DNA of 10,947 nt from Nitrospira sp. GTDB lineage: Bacteria > Nitrospirota > Thermodesulfovibrionia > Thermodesulfovibrionales > SM23-35. Numbering within the stretch: position 1 is the stretch's first letter; each line of letters starts with the position of its first letter. Where the stretch lies: assembly GCA_016873575.1 (NCBI GenBank), contig VGWY01000074.1, forward strand, positions 1-10,947, read 5' to 3'. Positions 1 to 6,119 of this stretch are shown here, one piece after another. The notes under the pieces are model-generated. The model was not told where the DNA came from, searched no databases, and was given only the letters and a program-made list of their open reading frames with translations. The position numbers were made by a program, and so were the translations under genes.

Positions 1-830
1 CAGATGGTTCTGTAGAGCTCCTGAACAACAGGAGAAATATAATCCCCATATTGAATAACGAAAATGTAGGATATGGGAAAGCCGTCAACAGAGGTGTTGA
101 GATGGCTAATAGTAAGTATATCTGCGTGCTGAATACAGATCTCATATTAAACGAAGAATCGCTTGTAACCATATGGAATTATTTGGAACAAAATCCTGAG
201 ATTCATGTGTGTTCTCCTGTTGTATGCTACCCTGATGGGAGAATTCAGGGCTTCTTTTTTAAATTTCATATCCTTTTTCTGTATTCAGATCTCATGAAAA
301 AAATCTACTCTACGTTCAAGAAAAAAATTATTTCCTTATCAAAATCACCTGTGACAGTTGACGGAATTGCAGGCGCATTTATTTTTCTGAGATCATCGAT
401 CCTTGAAAATCAGAAACTCTTTGATGAAGATTTTTTTTTCTATTACGAAGACACCGATTTAGCTCATAGATTGAAAGAACAAAAAATAATTACAAAAGTT
501 TTACCCTGTTGCAAAATAATCCATATAGGTGGACAGTCAAGTAATGGAAAGCTCGGGCAACTGTTTTTTAAGAGTAAGTATCTTTATTTAAAAAAACATT
601 ATGGAGTCAGACATGTAGAAAACATATTTTTTTTAGATTATTTAAAAACACTCATCAAAGCAGTAAAATATAAACTTGTGTTTCTTTTCTTTCCTTCACA
701 GAAAGTTAAGAAAAAAGGTCATTTTTATTCTGAATTGTTAAAACATTTCATGTCATTCTTCCCCTGTCTTCTCATATTTCTCCCACAGCTTTATGTATTT
801 TATGAATGTGTAATATGCATAAAGCATTGA
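1..830 (+). CDS. Family 2 glycosyltransferase (WbbL/rhamnosyltransferase-like), 5'-truncated by the window
   Basis: Transfers a sugar from a nucleotide-sugar to a growing surface polysaccharide at the cytoplasmic membrane; donor and acceptor cannot be read from sequence. The reading frame is open from the first complete codon at position 3 (DGSVELL, the end of the usual DNxSxDGS motif), so the gene starts outside the window and the TTG at 51 is not its start. Visible GT-A landmarks are NENVGYGKAVNRG, the metal/donor-binding LNTD near nt 132-140, the DGIAGAFIFLR acceptor-side segment, and FFYYEDTDLAHRLK, the ED-DL catalytic-base region of this family. The C-terminal 30 residues are hydrophobic (FFPCLLIFLPQLYVF) and may bind membrane. 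Its 3' end overlaps the convergent downstream glycosyltransferase by 78 nt. Only the first few dozen residues appear to be missing. Confidence 0.88.
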   Translation, partial: DGSVELLNNRRNIIPILNNENVGYGKAVNRGVEMANSKYICVLNTDLILNEESLVTIWNYLEQNPEIHVCSPVVCYPDGRIQGFFFKFHILFLYSDLMKKIYSTFKKKIISLSKSPVTVDGIAGAFIFLRSSILENQKLFDEDFFFYYEDTDLAHRLKEQKIITKVLPCCKIIHIGGQSSNGKLGQLFFKSKYLYLKKHYGVRHVENIFFLDYLKTLIKAVKYKLVFLFFPSQKVKKKGHFYSELLKHFMSFFPCLLIFLPQLYVFYECVICIKH

Positions 831-1523
831 AATGATTAACCCAACCTTACCATCAAGAAACCCTCGCTTCAGGATATAGATCTTTACGAACATGGAAAGA
901 GGATGTGTTATGATTTGATGTATCTTGAATCTCCTGCCTTCCCTGAACATATCTTCTGCGCGAAGGGTGGAATATCTTTCCATCTTTCTGAAGAACTGGT
1001 CAAGATTCAAAAACGGATATTGAATAATATGCCCTTTGAGGTATGAGAGCATTCCTCCTTTGAGGACAAATCCTTCATGAACTAACTGGTCACTGTATTG
1101 CATCTTTTCCTTATGAAAAAACTGGGGCTGGCGATAATCTGGATACCATCCACAATACCTTACCCTGTGACCAAGGAAATAGTTTATCCTTGGCACAAAA
1201 TAGGCATCAGCATCAGGTCCATTTTTTAGCTTTTCAAGGATTTCATCCCTGAGCTCCCCTGTCACCCTTTCATCTGCATCAACACTTAGAATCCAGTCAT
1301 GACTTGTATGTTTTACAGCTATATTCCTTAAGTTTCCAAACCCGGCAAATTCATGTTGTATAATCTTATCTGTGTATTCACGGCATATTTCAACAGTCTT
1401 ATCAGTGCTGAAGGAGTCCAGAACAACAATCTCATCAGCCCACTTCACACTTTCAAGACAATCACGAATCTTTGCCTCCTCATTGAAAGTAATTATATAT
1501 GCCGAGATTTTCTTTCTAATCAA
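753..1523 (-). CDS. Family 2 glycosyltransferase, WaaE/KdtX-like (LPS core)
   Basis: Inverting GT-A glycosyltransferase, 256 aa, close to the normal length for the WaaE/KdtX group that adds a hexose to the inner core of lipopolysaccharide. Visible motifs are YIITFNEEAKIRDCLESVKW at residues 9-28, VLDSFSTDKT at 34-43, and the DAD metal/donor motif at 82-84 in SVDADERV. GWYPDYRQPQFF and VHEGF follow mid-protein, and the C-terminal KRGFLDGKVG...YTFIKYIKLWEKY is typical of the group. The start is TTG at 1521-1523, preceded by a GGGAGGG ribosome binding site about 6 nt away; no better ATG is near. Convergent with the upstream partial glycosyltransferase, so the two are not one operon. The family assignment is firm; the exact acceptor is inferred from the family. 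Confidence 0.88.
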   Translation of the reverse strand: MIRKKISAYIITFNEEAKIRDCLESVKWADEIVVLDSFSTDKTVEICREYTDKIIQHEFAGFGNLRNIAVKHTSHDWILSVDADERVTGELRDEILEKLKNGPDADAYFVPRINYFLGHRVRYCGWYPDYRQPQFFHKEKMQYSDQLVHEGFVLKGGMLSYLKGHIIQYPFLNLDQFFRKMERYSTLRAEDMFREGRRFKIHQIITHPLSMFVKIYILKRGFLDGKVGLIISMLYAYYTFIKYIKLWEKYEKTGEE

Positions 1524-1608
1524 AAACTCCCTCCCTTGGTTGTACTGTAATCTGATAAATTATACCTCAGATGATTTTATCCTTACACTTGTTTTCATCT
1601 ATTGCCAT

Positions 1609-1628
1609 GTGATACAATTTTGTATTAC
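1609..1628. promoter_or_regulatory. Operator-like palindrome upstream of the toxin-antitoxin pair
   Basis: ATACAA-tt-TTGTAT (1612-1625) is a perfect 6+6 inverted repeat, extendable by two pairs after one mismatch, 24 nt upstream of the antitoxin start. RHH antitoxins normally repress their own operon by binding such palindromes. A TTGCCA at 1602-1607 and TATAAC at 1630-1635 could belong to a promoter, but their spacing (22 nt) is too long for a standard sigma-70 site. The role as operator is an inference from position and symmetry. Confidence 0.4.
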
Positions 1629-1649
1629 ATATAACAACTGGAGGAATAT

Positions 1650-1916
1650 ATGCCTGTAAGTGTCAGATTGGACGAGGAGACAGAAGAATTGCTTAAGGAA
1701 ACATCAAGACTTCTTGGGATAACGAAAACTAAGGTTATAAGGGAATCAATAAAGCAATATTGTTCTCCATTGATAAAAGAAAAAAAACAGACTCTATATG
1801 GATTTATCAAAGAGCGTATTGATAAATGGCCAGGCAGTGGCAGAGGAGATCTTGCCATCAGACATGAAGAGATATTGAGGGAAATGTTAAAGGAAAAACA
1901 CAGGAGAAGGTCTTGA
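1650..1916 (+). CDS. Ribbon-helix-helix antitoxin (VapB-like)
   Basis: Small DNA-binding antitoxin, 88 aa, expected to neutralise the adjacent PIN-domain toxin and repress the shared promoter. The N-terminus has the RHH pattern: a beta strand PVSVRLD (residues 2-8), helix 1 (EETEELLKETSRLLG), a turn, and helix 2 (TKTKVIRESIKQYC). The remaining ~45 residues (KERIDKWPGSGRGD, then a basic helix) would be the toxin-binding arm. The start ATG has a good GGAGG site 6-7 nt upstream. It overlaps the toxin gene by 4 nt (TTGA), which implies translational coupling and is the standard antitoxin-then-toxin order. RHH fold and context are clear; the precise antitoxin subfamily is not. Confidence 0.85.
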   Translation: MPVSVRLDEETEELLKETSRLLGITKTKVIRESIKQYCSPLIKEKKQTLYGFIKERIDKWPGSGRGDLAIRHEEILREMLKEKHRRRS

Positions 1917-2326
1917 TACTCATAGATACAGGTCCCTTAGTTGCTTCCTTTGATAAAAATGATGCCCATCATAACATCTGCCTCGGTCTCTTGAAAAACT
2001 TTAAAATGCCTCTCATTACAACAATTCCTGTCCTTACAGAGACACTATATCTTTTGAGTTATTCATGGTATGTACAGGATAGTTTATGGGAGGCGTTAGA
2101 AGAAGATATCGTGCGGATTTATAATATGGATAAAGGTATATTTAAAAGATGCCGTGAACTCATGAATAAATATCAGGACCTTCCCATGGACTTTGCAGAT
2201 GCCTCACTGGTAGTGGTAGCAGAAAGGGAAAATATATCTACCGTTTTTACTCTTGATCATAAAGATTTCGAGGTTTACAGAACAAAACATAGGAAAGGCT
2301 TTAAATTACTGCCTTCTAAATTATGA
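1913..2326 (+). CDS. vapC: PIN-domain ribonuclease toxin (VapC family)
   Basis: Predicted Mg2+-dependent endoribonuclease that inhibits translation when free of its antitoxin; 137 aa, normal VapC length. The PIN acidic residues are visible: D5 in ILIDTGPLVA, E43 in VLTETLYLL, D93/D96 in DFADASLVVVAE and D115 in FTLDHKDF. The start is TTG at 1913, overlapping the antitoxin stop; starting there places the essential D5 correctly. The pair sits between polysaccharide genes, with only 30 nt separating it from the downstream dehydrogenase gene, so some read-through is likely. All catalytic positions are present, so the toxin looks intact. The target RNA cannot be predicted. Confidence 0.9.
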   Translation: MILIDTGPLVASFDKNDAHHNICLGLLKNFKMPLITTIPVLTETLYLLSYSWYVQDSLWEALEEDIVRIYNMDKGIFKRCRELMNKYQDLPMDFADASLVVVAERENISTVFTLDHKDFEVYRTKHRKGFKLLPSKL

Positions 2327-2356
2327 TTAAAAAGATATAAAAATTTTGGAGGAGAC

Positions 2357-3673
2357 ATGCATATTGGAATTATTGGAACAGGATATGTTGGACTTGTAAC
2401 AGGAGCGTGCTTTGCAGAATTCGGGATATTTGTTACCTGTGTTGATAAGGATGAGAAAAAGATAAAATCCCTTAAAAAAGGAATTGTTCCCTTTTATGAG
2501 CCGGGACTTGAAGCGCTTGTCCAGAGAAACACTAAAGAGGGAAGACTTAACTTCACTACAAAGATTGCAGATACGATTGATTCTTCTCTCGTGATATTCA
2601 TAGCTGTTGGCACACCTCCAAGGGGTGATGGCTCAGCAGACCTGAAATATGTTGAAGAGGTAGCCAGAGAAATAGCCATAAATCTGGATAGTTATAAGGT
2701 TATAGTCACCAAGAGCACAGTACCTGTTGGTACAGGTAACAGGATTAAGGAGATAATTTCCAGGAACCTGAAGAAAAAGGTTGATTTCGATATCGTCTCA
2801 AATCCTGAATTTCTCAGGGAAGGTTCAGCAATAGAGGATTTCATGAGGCCTAACAGGGTCATCATTGGTGCGGATCCCGAATCTAATTCAGGACAGCAGG
2901 CTATTGCAATAATAAAAGACCTCTATAAACCACTCTATCTCATAGAGACACCATTTGTCATAACAGACATCAAAACTTCGGAGCTGATAAAGTATGCATC
3001 TAACTCTTTTCTTGCTACAAAGATCTCTTTTATTAATGAGATTGCGAACCTCTGTGAAAAGGTTGGTGCAGATGTTCACATGGTTGCAAAGGGGATGGGA
3101 CTTGACCAGAGGATAGGACCAAAATTCCTTCACCCGGGCCCTGGTTTTGGTGGCTCCTGTCTTCCAAAGGACATAAAGGCCCTTTTAAAGGTCTCTGAGG
3201 ATTATGGTGTTCAAATGGGCATTGTTGAAGCAGTTGTCAGGGCAAATGAGAGGCAAAGGGAAACAATGGCAATAAAGATAAAGGATGTTATGGGTATTTT
3301 AAAAGGCAGAACAATTGCCGTCCTTGGACTCTCTTTTAAGCCAAATACAAATGACCTCCGGGACGCCCCTTCTCTTCATATAATCCGGTCTCTTCTGAAG
3401 GAGAAAGCAAAGATCAGGGCATATGATCCTGTTTCCATGAAGGATGCTGAGTCTATATTGCCTGAAGTAAAATACTGCAAAGACCCGTATGATGCTGTCA
3501 AGGGCGCTGATGCACTTGTAATCGTTACAGAATGGAATCAGTTCAGGAACCTTGATCTTGCGAAGGTAAAGAGCTTACTTAAAGAACCCCTTTTCTTTGA
3601 TCTGAGAAACATATACGACCCACAGAGACTCAGGGGAAAGGGATTTAGATATTTCTGTGTAGGTCGAGTTTAG
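2357..3673 (+). CDS. ugd: UDP-glucose/GDP-mannose 6-dehydrogenase family (UDP-glucose 6-dehydrogenase)
   Basis: Oxidises a nucleotide sugar twice with NAD+ to the uronic acid, most likely UDP-glucose to UDP-glucuronate, feeding surface polysaccharide or LPS synthesis in the cytoplasm. 438 aa, full length for the Ugd/TuaD group. The N-terminal Rossmann motif is GTGYVGLVTG (residues 7-16), with the NAD ribose acid at D30. FIAVGTPP and KSTVPVGTG follow, then SNPEFLREGSA (E151 region). The central helical domain has SELIKYASN with K212, and the catalytic cysteine is C268 in GPGFGGSCLPKD. The C-terminal domain has VLGLSFKPNTNDLRDAPS. ATG follows a strong GGAGGAG site. GDP-mannose or UDP-ManNAc dehydrogenase activity is a less likely alternative. 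Confidence 0.93.
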   Translation: MHIGIIGTGYVGLVTGACFAEFGIFVTCVDKDEKKIKSLKKGIVPFYEPGLEALVQRNTKEGRLNFTTKIADTIDSSLVIFIAVGTPPRGDGSADLKYVEEVAREIAINLDSYKVIVTKSTVPVGTGNRIKEIISRNLKKKVDFDIVSNPEFLREGSAIEDFMRPNRVIIGADPESNSGQQAIAIIKDLYKPLYLIETPFVITDIKTSELIKYASNSFLATKISFINEIANLCEKVGADVHMVAKGMGLDQRIGPKFLHPGPGFGGSCLPKDIKALLKVSEDYGVQMGIVEAVVRANERQRETMAIKIKDVMGILKGRTIAVLGLSFKPNTNDLRDAPSLHIIRSLLKEKAKIRAYDPVSMKDAESILPEVKYCKDPYDAVKGADALVIVTEWNQFRNLDLAKVKSLLKEPLFFDLRNIYDPQRLRGKGFRYFCVGRV

Positions 3674-3726
3674 AAATGGGCTCTTCAGACTTTTTGTGGA
3701 TATTTTAACAACAAATGGCGCAAAAA

Positions 3727-3828
3727 CCTGTTTGTCATTCCGACTTGTTCGGAATCTTTCTTCAGATTGCTTTGTTTCTTTAATATACCTTTCAGAAGGA
3801 TTCCCGACAAGCGGGAATGACAAACAGG
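3727..3828. repeat. Inverted-repeat element (TGTCATTCCCG-type)
   Basis: Arms 3727-3756 and 3799-3828 are complementary over 30 nt with a few mismatches (outer CCTGTTTGTCATTCC against GGAATGACAAACAGG), separated by about 42 nt. This TGTCATTCC...GGAATGACA pattern is a dispersed palindromic element type often seen in such genomes. It fills most of the gap between ugd and smpB. It could fold as a hairpin in either transcript; no T-run follows, so a terminator role is not supported. Confidence 0.75.
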
Positions 3829-3867
3829 GAGCCATAATTCCACACAATCCCCTGAAGAACCAGAAAA

Positions 3868-3876
3868 TGTTATAAT
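3868..3876 (+). promoter_or_regulatory. Extended -10 promoter candidate for smpB
   Basis: TGT-TATAAT is a perfect -10 hexamer with a TGn extension; no recognisable -35 lies 15-19 nt upstream. The expected transcription start (~3883) coincides with the smpB ATG at 3882, and no Shine-Dalgarno sequence is visible there, so a leaderless transcript is possible. Confidence 0.4.
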
Positions 3877-3881
3877 AATAA

Positions 3882-4337
3882 ATGAAGGTAGTCTGTCAGA
3901 ACAGAAAGGCATATCATGACTACTCTATAGAGGAAACCTTAGAAGCAGGCATTGCCCTTTTAGGAACAGAGATTAAATCTCTCAGGGAAGGAAGGGCAAA
4001 CCTGAAGGATAGTTATGTAATTGTTAAAGATGCTGAGGGTTTCCTGCTTAACTGTCATATTAGTCCTTATAGTCATGGAAACATTATGAATCATGATCCA
4101 TTGAGGATGAGGAAACTCCTTCTTCACAGGAAAGAGATAGACAGGCTGGCTGGGAAGGTAGTGACAAAGGGATTTACGCTCATCCCTTTAAAAATATACT
4201 TTAAAGGGGCTTTTGCAAAGGTTGAGATTGGTCTTGCAAGGGGGAAGAAACTCTTTGAAAAAAGAGATGCAATAAAGGAGAGAGAGGCGAAGCGAGAGAT
4301 AGCTAAGGCATTAAAAACCGTAAGTCGTAAAGCGTGA
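3882..4337 (+). CDS. smpB: SsrA-binding protein SmpB
   Basis: Binds tmRNA and delivers it to stalled ribosomes for trans-translation. 151 aa, normal length. The N-terminal beta-barrel begins NRKAYHDYSIEETLEAGIALLGTEIKSLREGRANLKDSY; the GTEIKSLR and ISPY-HGN segments, HDP-R-RKLLLHR-EI and GLARGKKLFEKRD are diagnostic. The C-terminal basic tail (KREIAKALKTVSRKA) is the part that enters the ribosomal mRNA channel. ATG 3882 is the only possible start, because three TAA codons precede it in frame. There is no obvious Shine-Dalgarno sequence. Its last six codons and stop lie inside an inverted repeat, so the extreme C-terminus may be repeat-derived. The tmRNA gene follows 61 nt downstream on the same strand, a common arrangement. 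Confidence 0.96.
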   Translation: MKVVCQNRKAYHDYSIEETLEAGIALLGTEIKSLREGRANLKDSYVIVKDAEGFLLNCHISPYSHGNIMNHDPLRMRKLLLHRKEIDRLAGKVVTKGFTLIPLKIYFKGAFAKVEIGLARGKKLFEKRDAIKEREAKREIAKALKTVSRKA

Positions 4338-4392
4338 GACGAAAGGAGATAAAGCAAAATCCCCTAACGCTTCACTGCTTACGCCTTACGCT
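4319..4392. repeat. Imperfect inverted repeat spanning the smpB stop
   Basis: CGTAAGtCGTAA-GC-GTGA (4319-4337) pairs with TCAC-GC-TTACGcCTTACG (4372-4390) with one mismatch and two single-base bulges, giving roughly 17 pairs around a ~34-nt loop. The smpB TGA (4335-4337) is inside the left arm. The CGTAAG/CGTAAA/CGTGAG units resemble a short dispersed repeat. It lies between smpB and ssrA and could act as a processing or attenuation hairpin, but no T-run follows. Confidence 0.6.
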
Positions 4393-4398
4393 CAGAAA

Positions 4399-4748
4399 GG
4401 GGGCGAAAGGGCTCGACGGGGGTTATGAGGCTCAGTTAGCATGTCGTGGCTCCGTCACCACGTAAAAAGGCGGAAACAAACACAAAAGCCAATAACGAAC
4501 TGGCACTCGCTGCTTAATTAACTAAGCAGCCGCTGCCCTGAAATTGTCTGTGTCTCAGGGGACAGCGTCGGCAAGCAGGCTGGCCTTAAGGAGCTTCTCC
4601 CGACCTTAAGGTAAGAACAAGGGGGATGGGATAATGAAAAGCCTGTCTGCTGGCGGTTCATTATCCGAGATGAAAAAGACAGAATAAACATGTAGAAGCC
4701 TGAGTGTAGTGCTTTCGGACGCGGGTTCAATTCCCGCCGCCTCCACCA
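4399..4748 (+). ncRNA. ssrA: Transfer-messenger RNA (tmRNA)
   Basis: Rescues stalled ribosomes with SmpB, adding a degradation tag. The 5' end GGGGGCG (4399-4405) pairs with CGCCTCC (4738-4744) as a 7-bp acceptor stem with the tmRNA-typical third-position G-U. Discriminator A and an encoded CCA (4746-4748) end the gene. The GCTCGACGGGG D-like segment follows the 5' end, and the T-arm is GCGGG-TTCAATT-CCCGC (4721-4737). Pseudoknot PK1 is visible: CGTGG/CCACG (4445-4449 with 4458-4462) and TCCGTC/GGCGGA (4451-4456 with 4469-4474). Thirteen nt later the resume codon GCC (4488) opens a short frame ending TAA (4515-4517): tag ANNELALAA. The tag stop lies in a helix (CTGCTTA/TAAGCAG). Length 350 nt is normal. 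Confidence 0.97.
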
Positions 4749-4854
4749 GGATTGAAAATTTTTCCATGGTCCCTCCCTTAAAAACAGCAGACAGTCGTCA
4801 GTGAAAAGTGAATAGTTACTAATACGGTCATAAGTATTAAGACATTGATTATAA

Positions 4855-4928
4855 AATCCCTCCTCACCTCCCTTTGCTAAAGGGAGGCAATGTACCCCTC
4901 TTTGGCAAAGAGGGGCAAGGGGAGATTT
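4855..4928. repeat. Double-hairpin palindromic repeat
   Basis: Two adjacent perfect hairpins: CCTCCCTTT-gct-AAAGGGAGG (4867-4887) and CCCCTCTTTG-g-CAAAGAGGGG (4895-4915), enclosed by AATCCCTCC and GGGGAGATT. It is the same general family as the AATCCCCC...GGGGGATT palindromes at 5284, 8644 and 10886. Confidence 0.8.
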
Positions 4929-5024
4929 TTCAATAATGATGCCTTACTTATGCACTTCTTAGTAAAGGTGTTTGTTTTTATTACTATTCACTATTTATAG
5001 TCAACGCACTTAATACTGTTACAT

Positions 5025-5152
5025 TGTCATTGCGAGCCCGAAGGGCGTGGCAATCTCGTCTTTGGGATTGCGGAGCCTGTTCCGAGCAAAGCGAGGAATC
5101 TCCGAGTTTGCTTCGGCTTCACCTCGCAACCGCTCTGCTCCTCGCAATGACA
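5025..5152. repeat. Non-coding MITE-like element with TGTCATTGCGAG termini
   Basis: Perfect 12-nt terminal inverted repeats TGTCATTGCGAG (5025-5036) and CTCGCAATGACA (5141-5152) bound 128 bp of internally palindromic sequence (AGCCCGAAGGGCGTGGCAATC, GAGCAAAGCGAGGAATC). This is a widespread bacterial repeat type with no transposase of its own; a mobile origin is an inference from its terminal symmetry. Confidence 0.8.
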
Positions 5153-5233
5153 CTTCATTTAATGCGTTTATATTAATTTATATCATATCTTTTATATCGT
5201 CAATATTGATACCATTTGTTTCAAGGAGATATC

Positions 5234-5581
5234 CTAAAAATATAAACCCACCACAAGGTGAAGGAGTATCTTTTTTATCTGAAAATCCCCCCTTCCCCCC
5301 TTTATTAAAGGGGGGAAGGGGGGATTACTTTGCTGTTTGTTCTTTACAAAGTCACAGTCATGTTTATAAAAAGTACAGGCAGGGCACATATGCTGTAAAA
5401 GCTTCCCCTCTGTCAATTCATTGAGCCGCTTATGTGAACTCTCAAAGTGAAGTTCCTTTCCATTCTTTATCAATCTTTCTACTACAAGGAAACCCCTGCA
5501 GGCAAGTTCTTCATTTTTAGATGGTTTGTAATAGGGGCAGAAATTCTGACAAAGCCTTTTCTGTAATGTTCTCTCTCCCAT
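5234..5581 (-). CDS. Small six-cysteine protein of unknown function, repeat-derived C-terminus
   Basis: I do not recognise this 115-aa protein. Residues 1-85 look like a genuine conserved protein: C11-x3-C15 (CQNFCPYYKP), C28 (ELACRGFLVVERLI), then C66-x2-C69-x6-C76 (MCPACTFYKHDCDF). Six cysteines in this layout suggest zinc or Fe-S binding. From about residue 86 the sequence reads NPPFPPLIKGGRGDF and then a hydrophobic tail, the well-known translation of a palindromic repeat (5284-5326), so the native C-terminus has been replaced or extended. ATG at 5579-5581 has only a weak AAGA-like site upstream. It is divergent from the radical SAM gene, sharing a 187-nt intergenic region. No membrane segment is seen in residues 1-85. 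Confidence 0.6.
   Translation of the reverse strand: MGERTLQKRLCQNFCPYYKPSKNEELACRGFLVVERLIKNGKELHFESSHKRLNELTEGKLLQHMCPACTFYKHDCDFVKNKQQSNPPFPPLIKGGRGDFQIKKILLHLVVGLYF
5284..5326. repeat. Perfect 43-bp palindrome (AATCCCCC...GGGGGATT family)
   Basis: Arms 5284-5304 and 5306-5326 are perfectly complementary around a single central T at 5305 (AATCCCCCCTTCCCCCC TTTA). Translated, it gives the NPPFPPLIKGGRGDF signature. It lies in the 3' end of the six-Cys gene. Related copies are at 8644-8683 and 10886-10930. Confidence 0.92.
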
Positions 5582-5612
5582 TCTTATGATGATACCAAAA
5601 CCAGTGGTGTTT

Positions 5613-5618
5613 TATAAT
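5613..5618 (+). promoter_or_regulatory. -10 hexamer candidate for the radical SAM gene
   Basis: A perfect TATAAT. No good -35 lies 15-19 nt upstream and there is no TGn extension. Transcription would start near 5625, exactly at the left foot of the large inverted repeat, leaving a ~145-nt structured leader. Confidence 0.3.
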
Positions 5619-5622
5619 AAAT

Positions 5623-5731
5623 AATGCGGCAGTTGAGCAGTGCCCCGGAGGGGCATCTGTTTCGAACTCCTGGTTCTCCCCGCAGCGTAGCGGAGGGGAG
5701 GTTCAGGAGTTCGCTGCTCAACTGCCGCATT
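5623..5731. repeat. Large branched inverted repeat upstream of the radical SAM gene
   Basis: Outer arms AATGCGGCAGTTGAGCAG (5623-5640) and its perfect complement (5714-5731). The right arm continues inward as CAGGAGTTCG (5704-5713), pairing with CGAACTCCTG (5663-5672). The left arm is interrupted by a separate hairpin TGCCCC-gga-GGGGCA (5641-5655), and a CTCCCC...GGGGAG hairpin (5677-5700) sits at the tip. The result is 28 paired positions plus two side hairpins. It could be a mobile palindrome or a structured leader RNA. Confidence 0.85.
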
Positions 5732-5756
5732 CCCCCCGGAGCGAAGCGGAGGGGGG
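5732..5756 (+). promoter_or_regulatory. Hairpin holding the only purine-rich RBS-like stretch of the radical SAM gene
   Basis: CCCCCC-ggagcgaagcgga-GGGGGG folds as a 6-bp GC stem with further CGG/GCG pairing inside. The GGAGGGGGG strand is the only Shine-Dalgarno-like sequence before the ATG at 5769 and ends 12 nt from it, so the hairpin would hide it. A regulatory role is an inference. Confidence 0.4.
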
Positions 5757-6119
5757 AATAACTGCATTATGAAATATTTTCTCACGCAAGAAGCTGTTCT
5801 TAAATGGCTTGAAATGCCATCGGTTTATCATATCAAAAAAGATGAACTTTATGAGCTTGACGATGATTCATTCCCATTCCTTAAAAAGTGCATGTCTGAA
5901 AGTGGATGCAATACCGAAGACAGCGAATTTATGGGGCACTATCAAAATAGTGCTCCATTTATTGAATATTGTCTGAAAGAAGGAATATTGACGAAAGACA
6001 AAATTGCAGTAAAACGTCCTCCCCTCATAAAATCTTCCCAGCCTTCTTTACGTTATCTTGAATTACAGATTACTGATCGGTGTAATCTCAAATGCAGACA
6101 TTGTTATATTGGAGATACA

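Larger units (their letters stand above)
4749..5233. other. 485-bp gene-free stretch made largely of repeats
   Basis: No credible coding region is seen between ssrA and the six-Cys protein gene. The stretch holds a loosely paired outer inverted repeat (AAAAGTGAATAGT around 4805-4817 against ACTATTCACTATTT around 4983-4996), the double-hairpin element at 4855-4928 and the TGTCATTGCGAG element at 5025-5152. Open frames crossing the last element are repeat translations and are not called. No clear tmRNA terminator was found just after 4748. Confidence 0.6.

Noticed and set aside
1353..1659. Two + strand open frames opposite the WaaE-like gene
   Set aside because: No ribosome binding site, no recognisable protein, and they lie antisense to a well-supported glycosyltransferase.
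3575..3912. Two - strand open frames between ugd and smpB
   Set aside because: They overlap the ends of ugd and smpB and read through the 3727-3828 inverted repeat.
4518..4730. 70-codon open frame on the - strand
   Set aside because: It is antisense to the body of tmRNA, whose structure fully explains the sequence.
5025..5326. CRISPR array
   Set aside because: The repeats are inverted and unrelated to each other, with no direct repeats at regular spacing and no cas genes.
5047..5424. 125-codon open frame on the + strand
   Set aside because: It runs through the TGTCATTGCGAG element and the 43-bp palindrome and opposes the six-Cys gene; it looks like repeat translation.
5623..5731. Integron attC site or tRNA-like structure
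   Set aside because: The arms are too long and perfect, there are no attC core sites, no integrase is nearby, and no tRNA arms can be placed.
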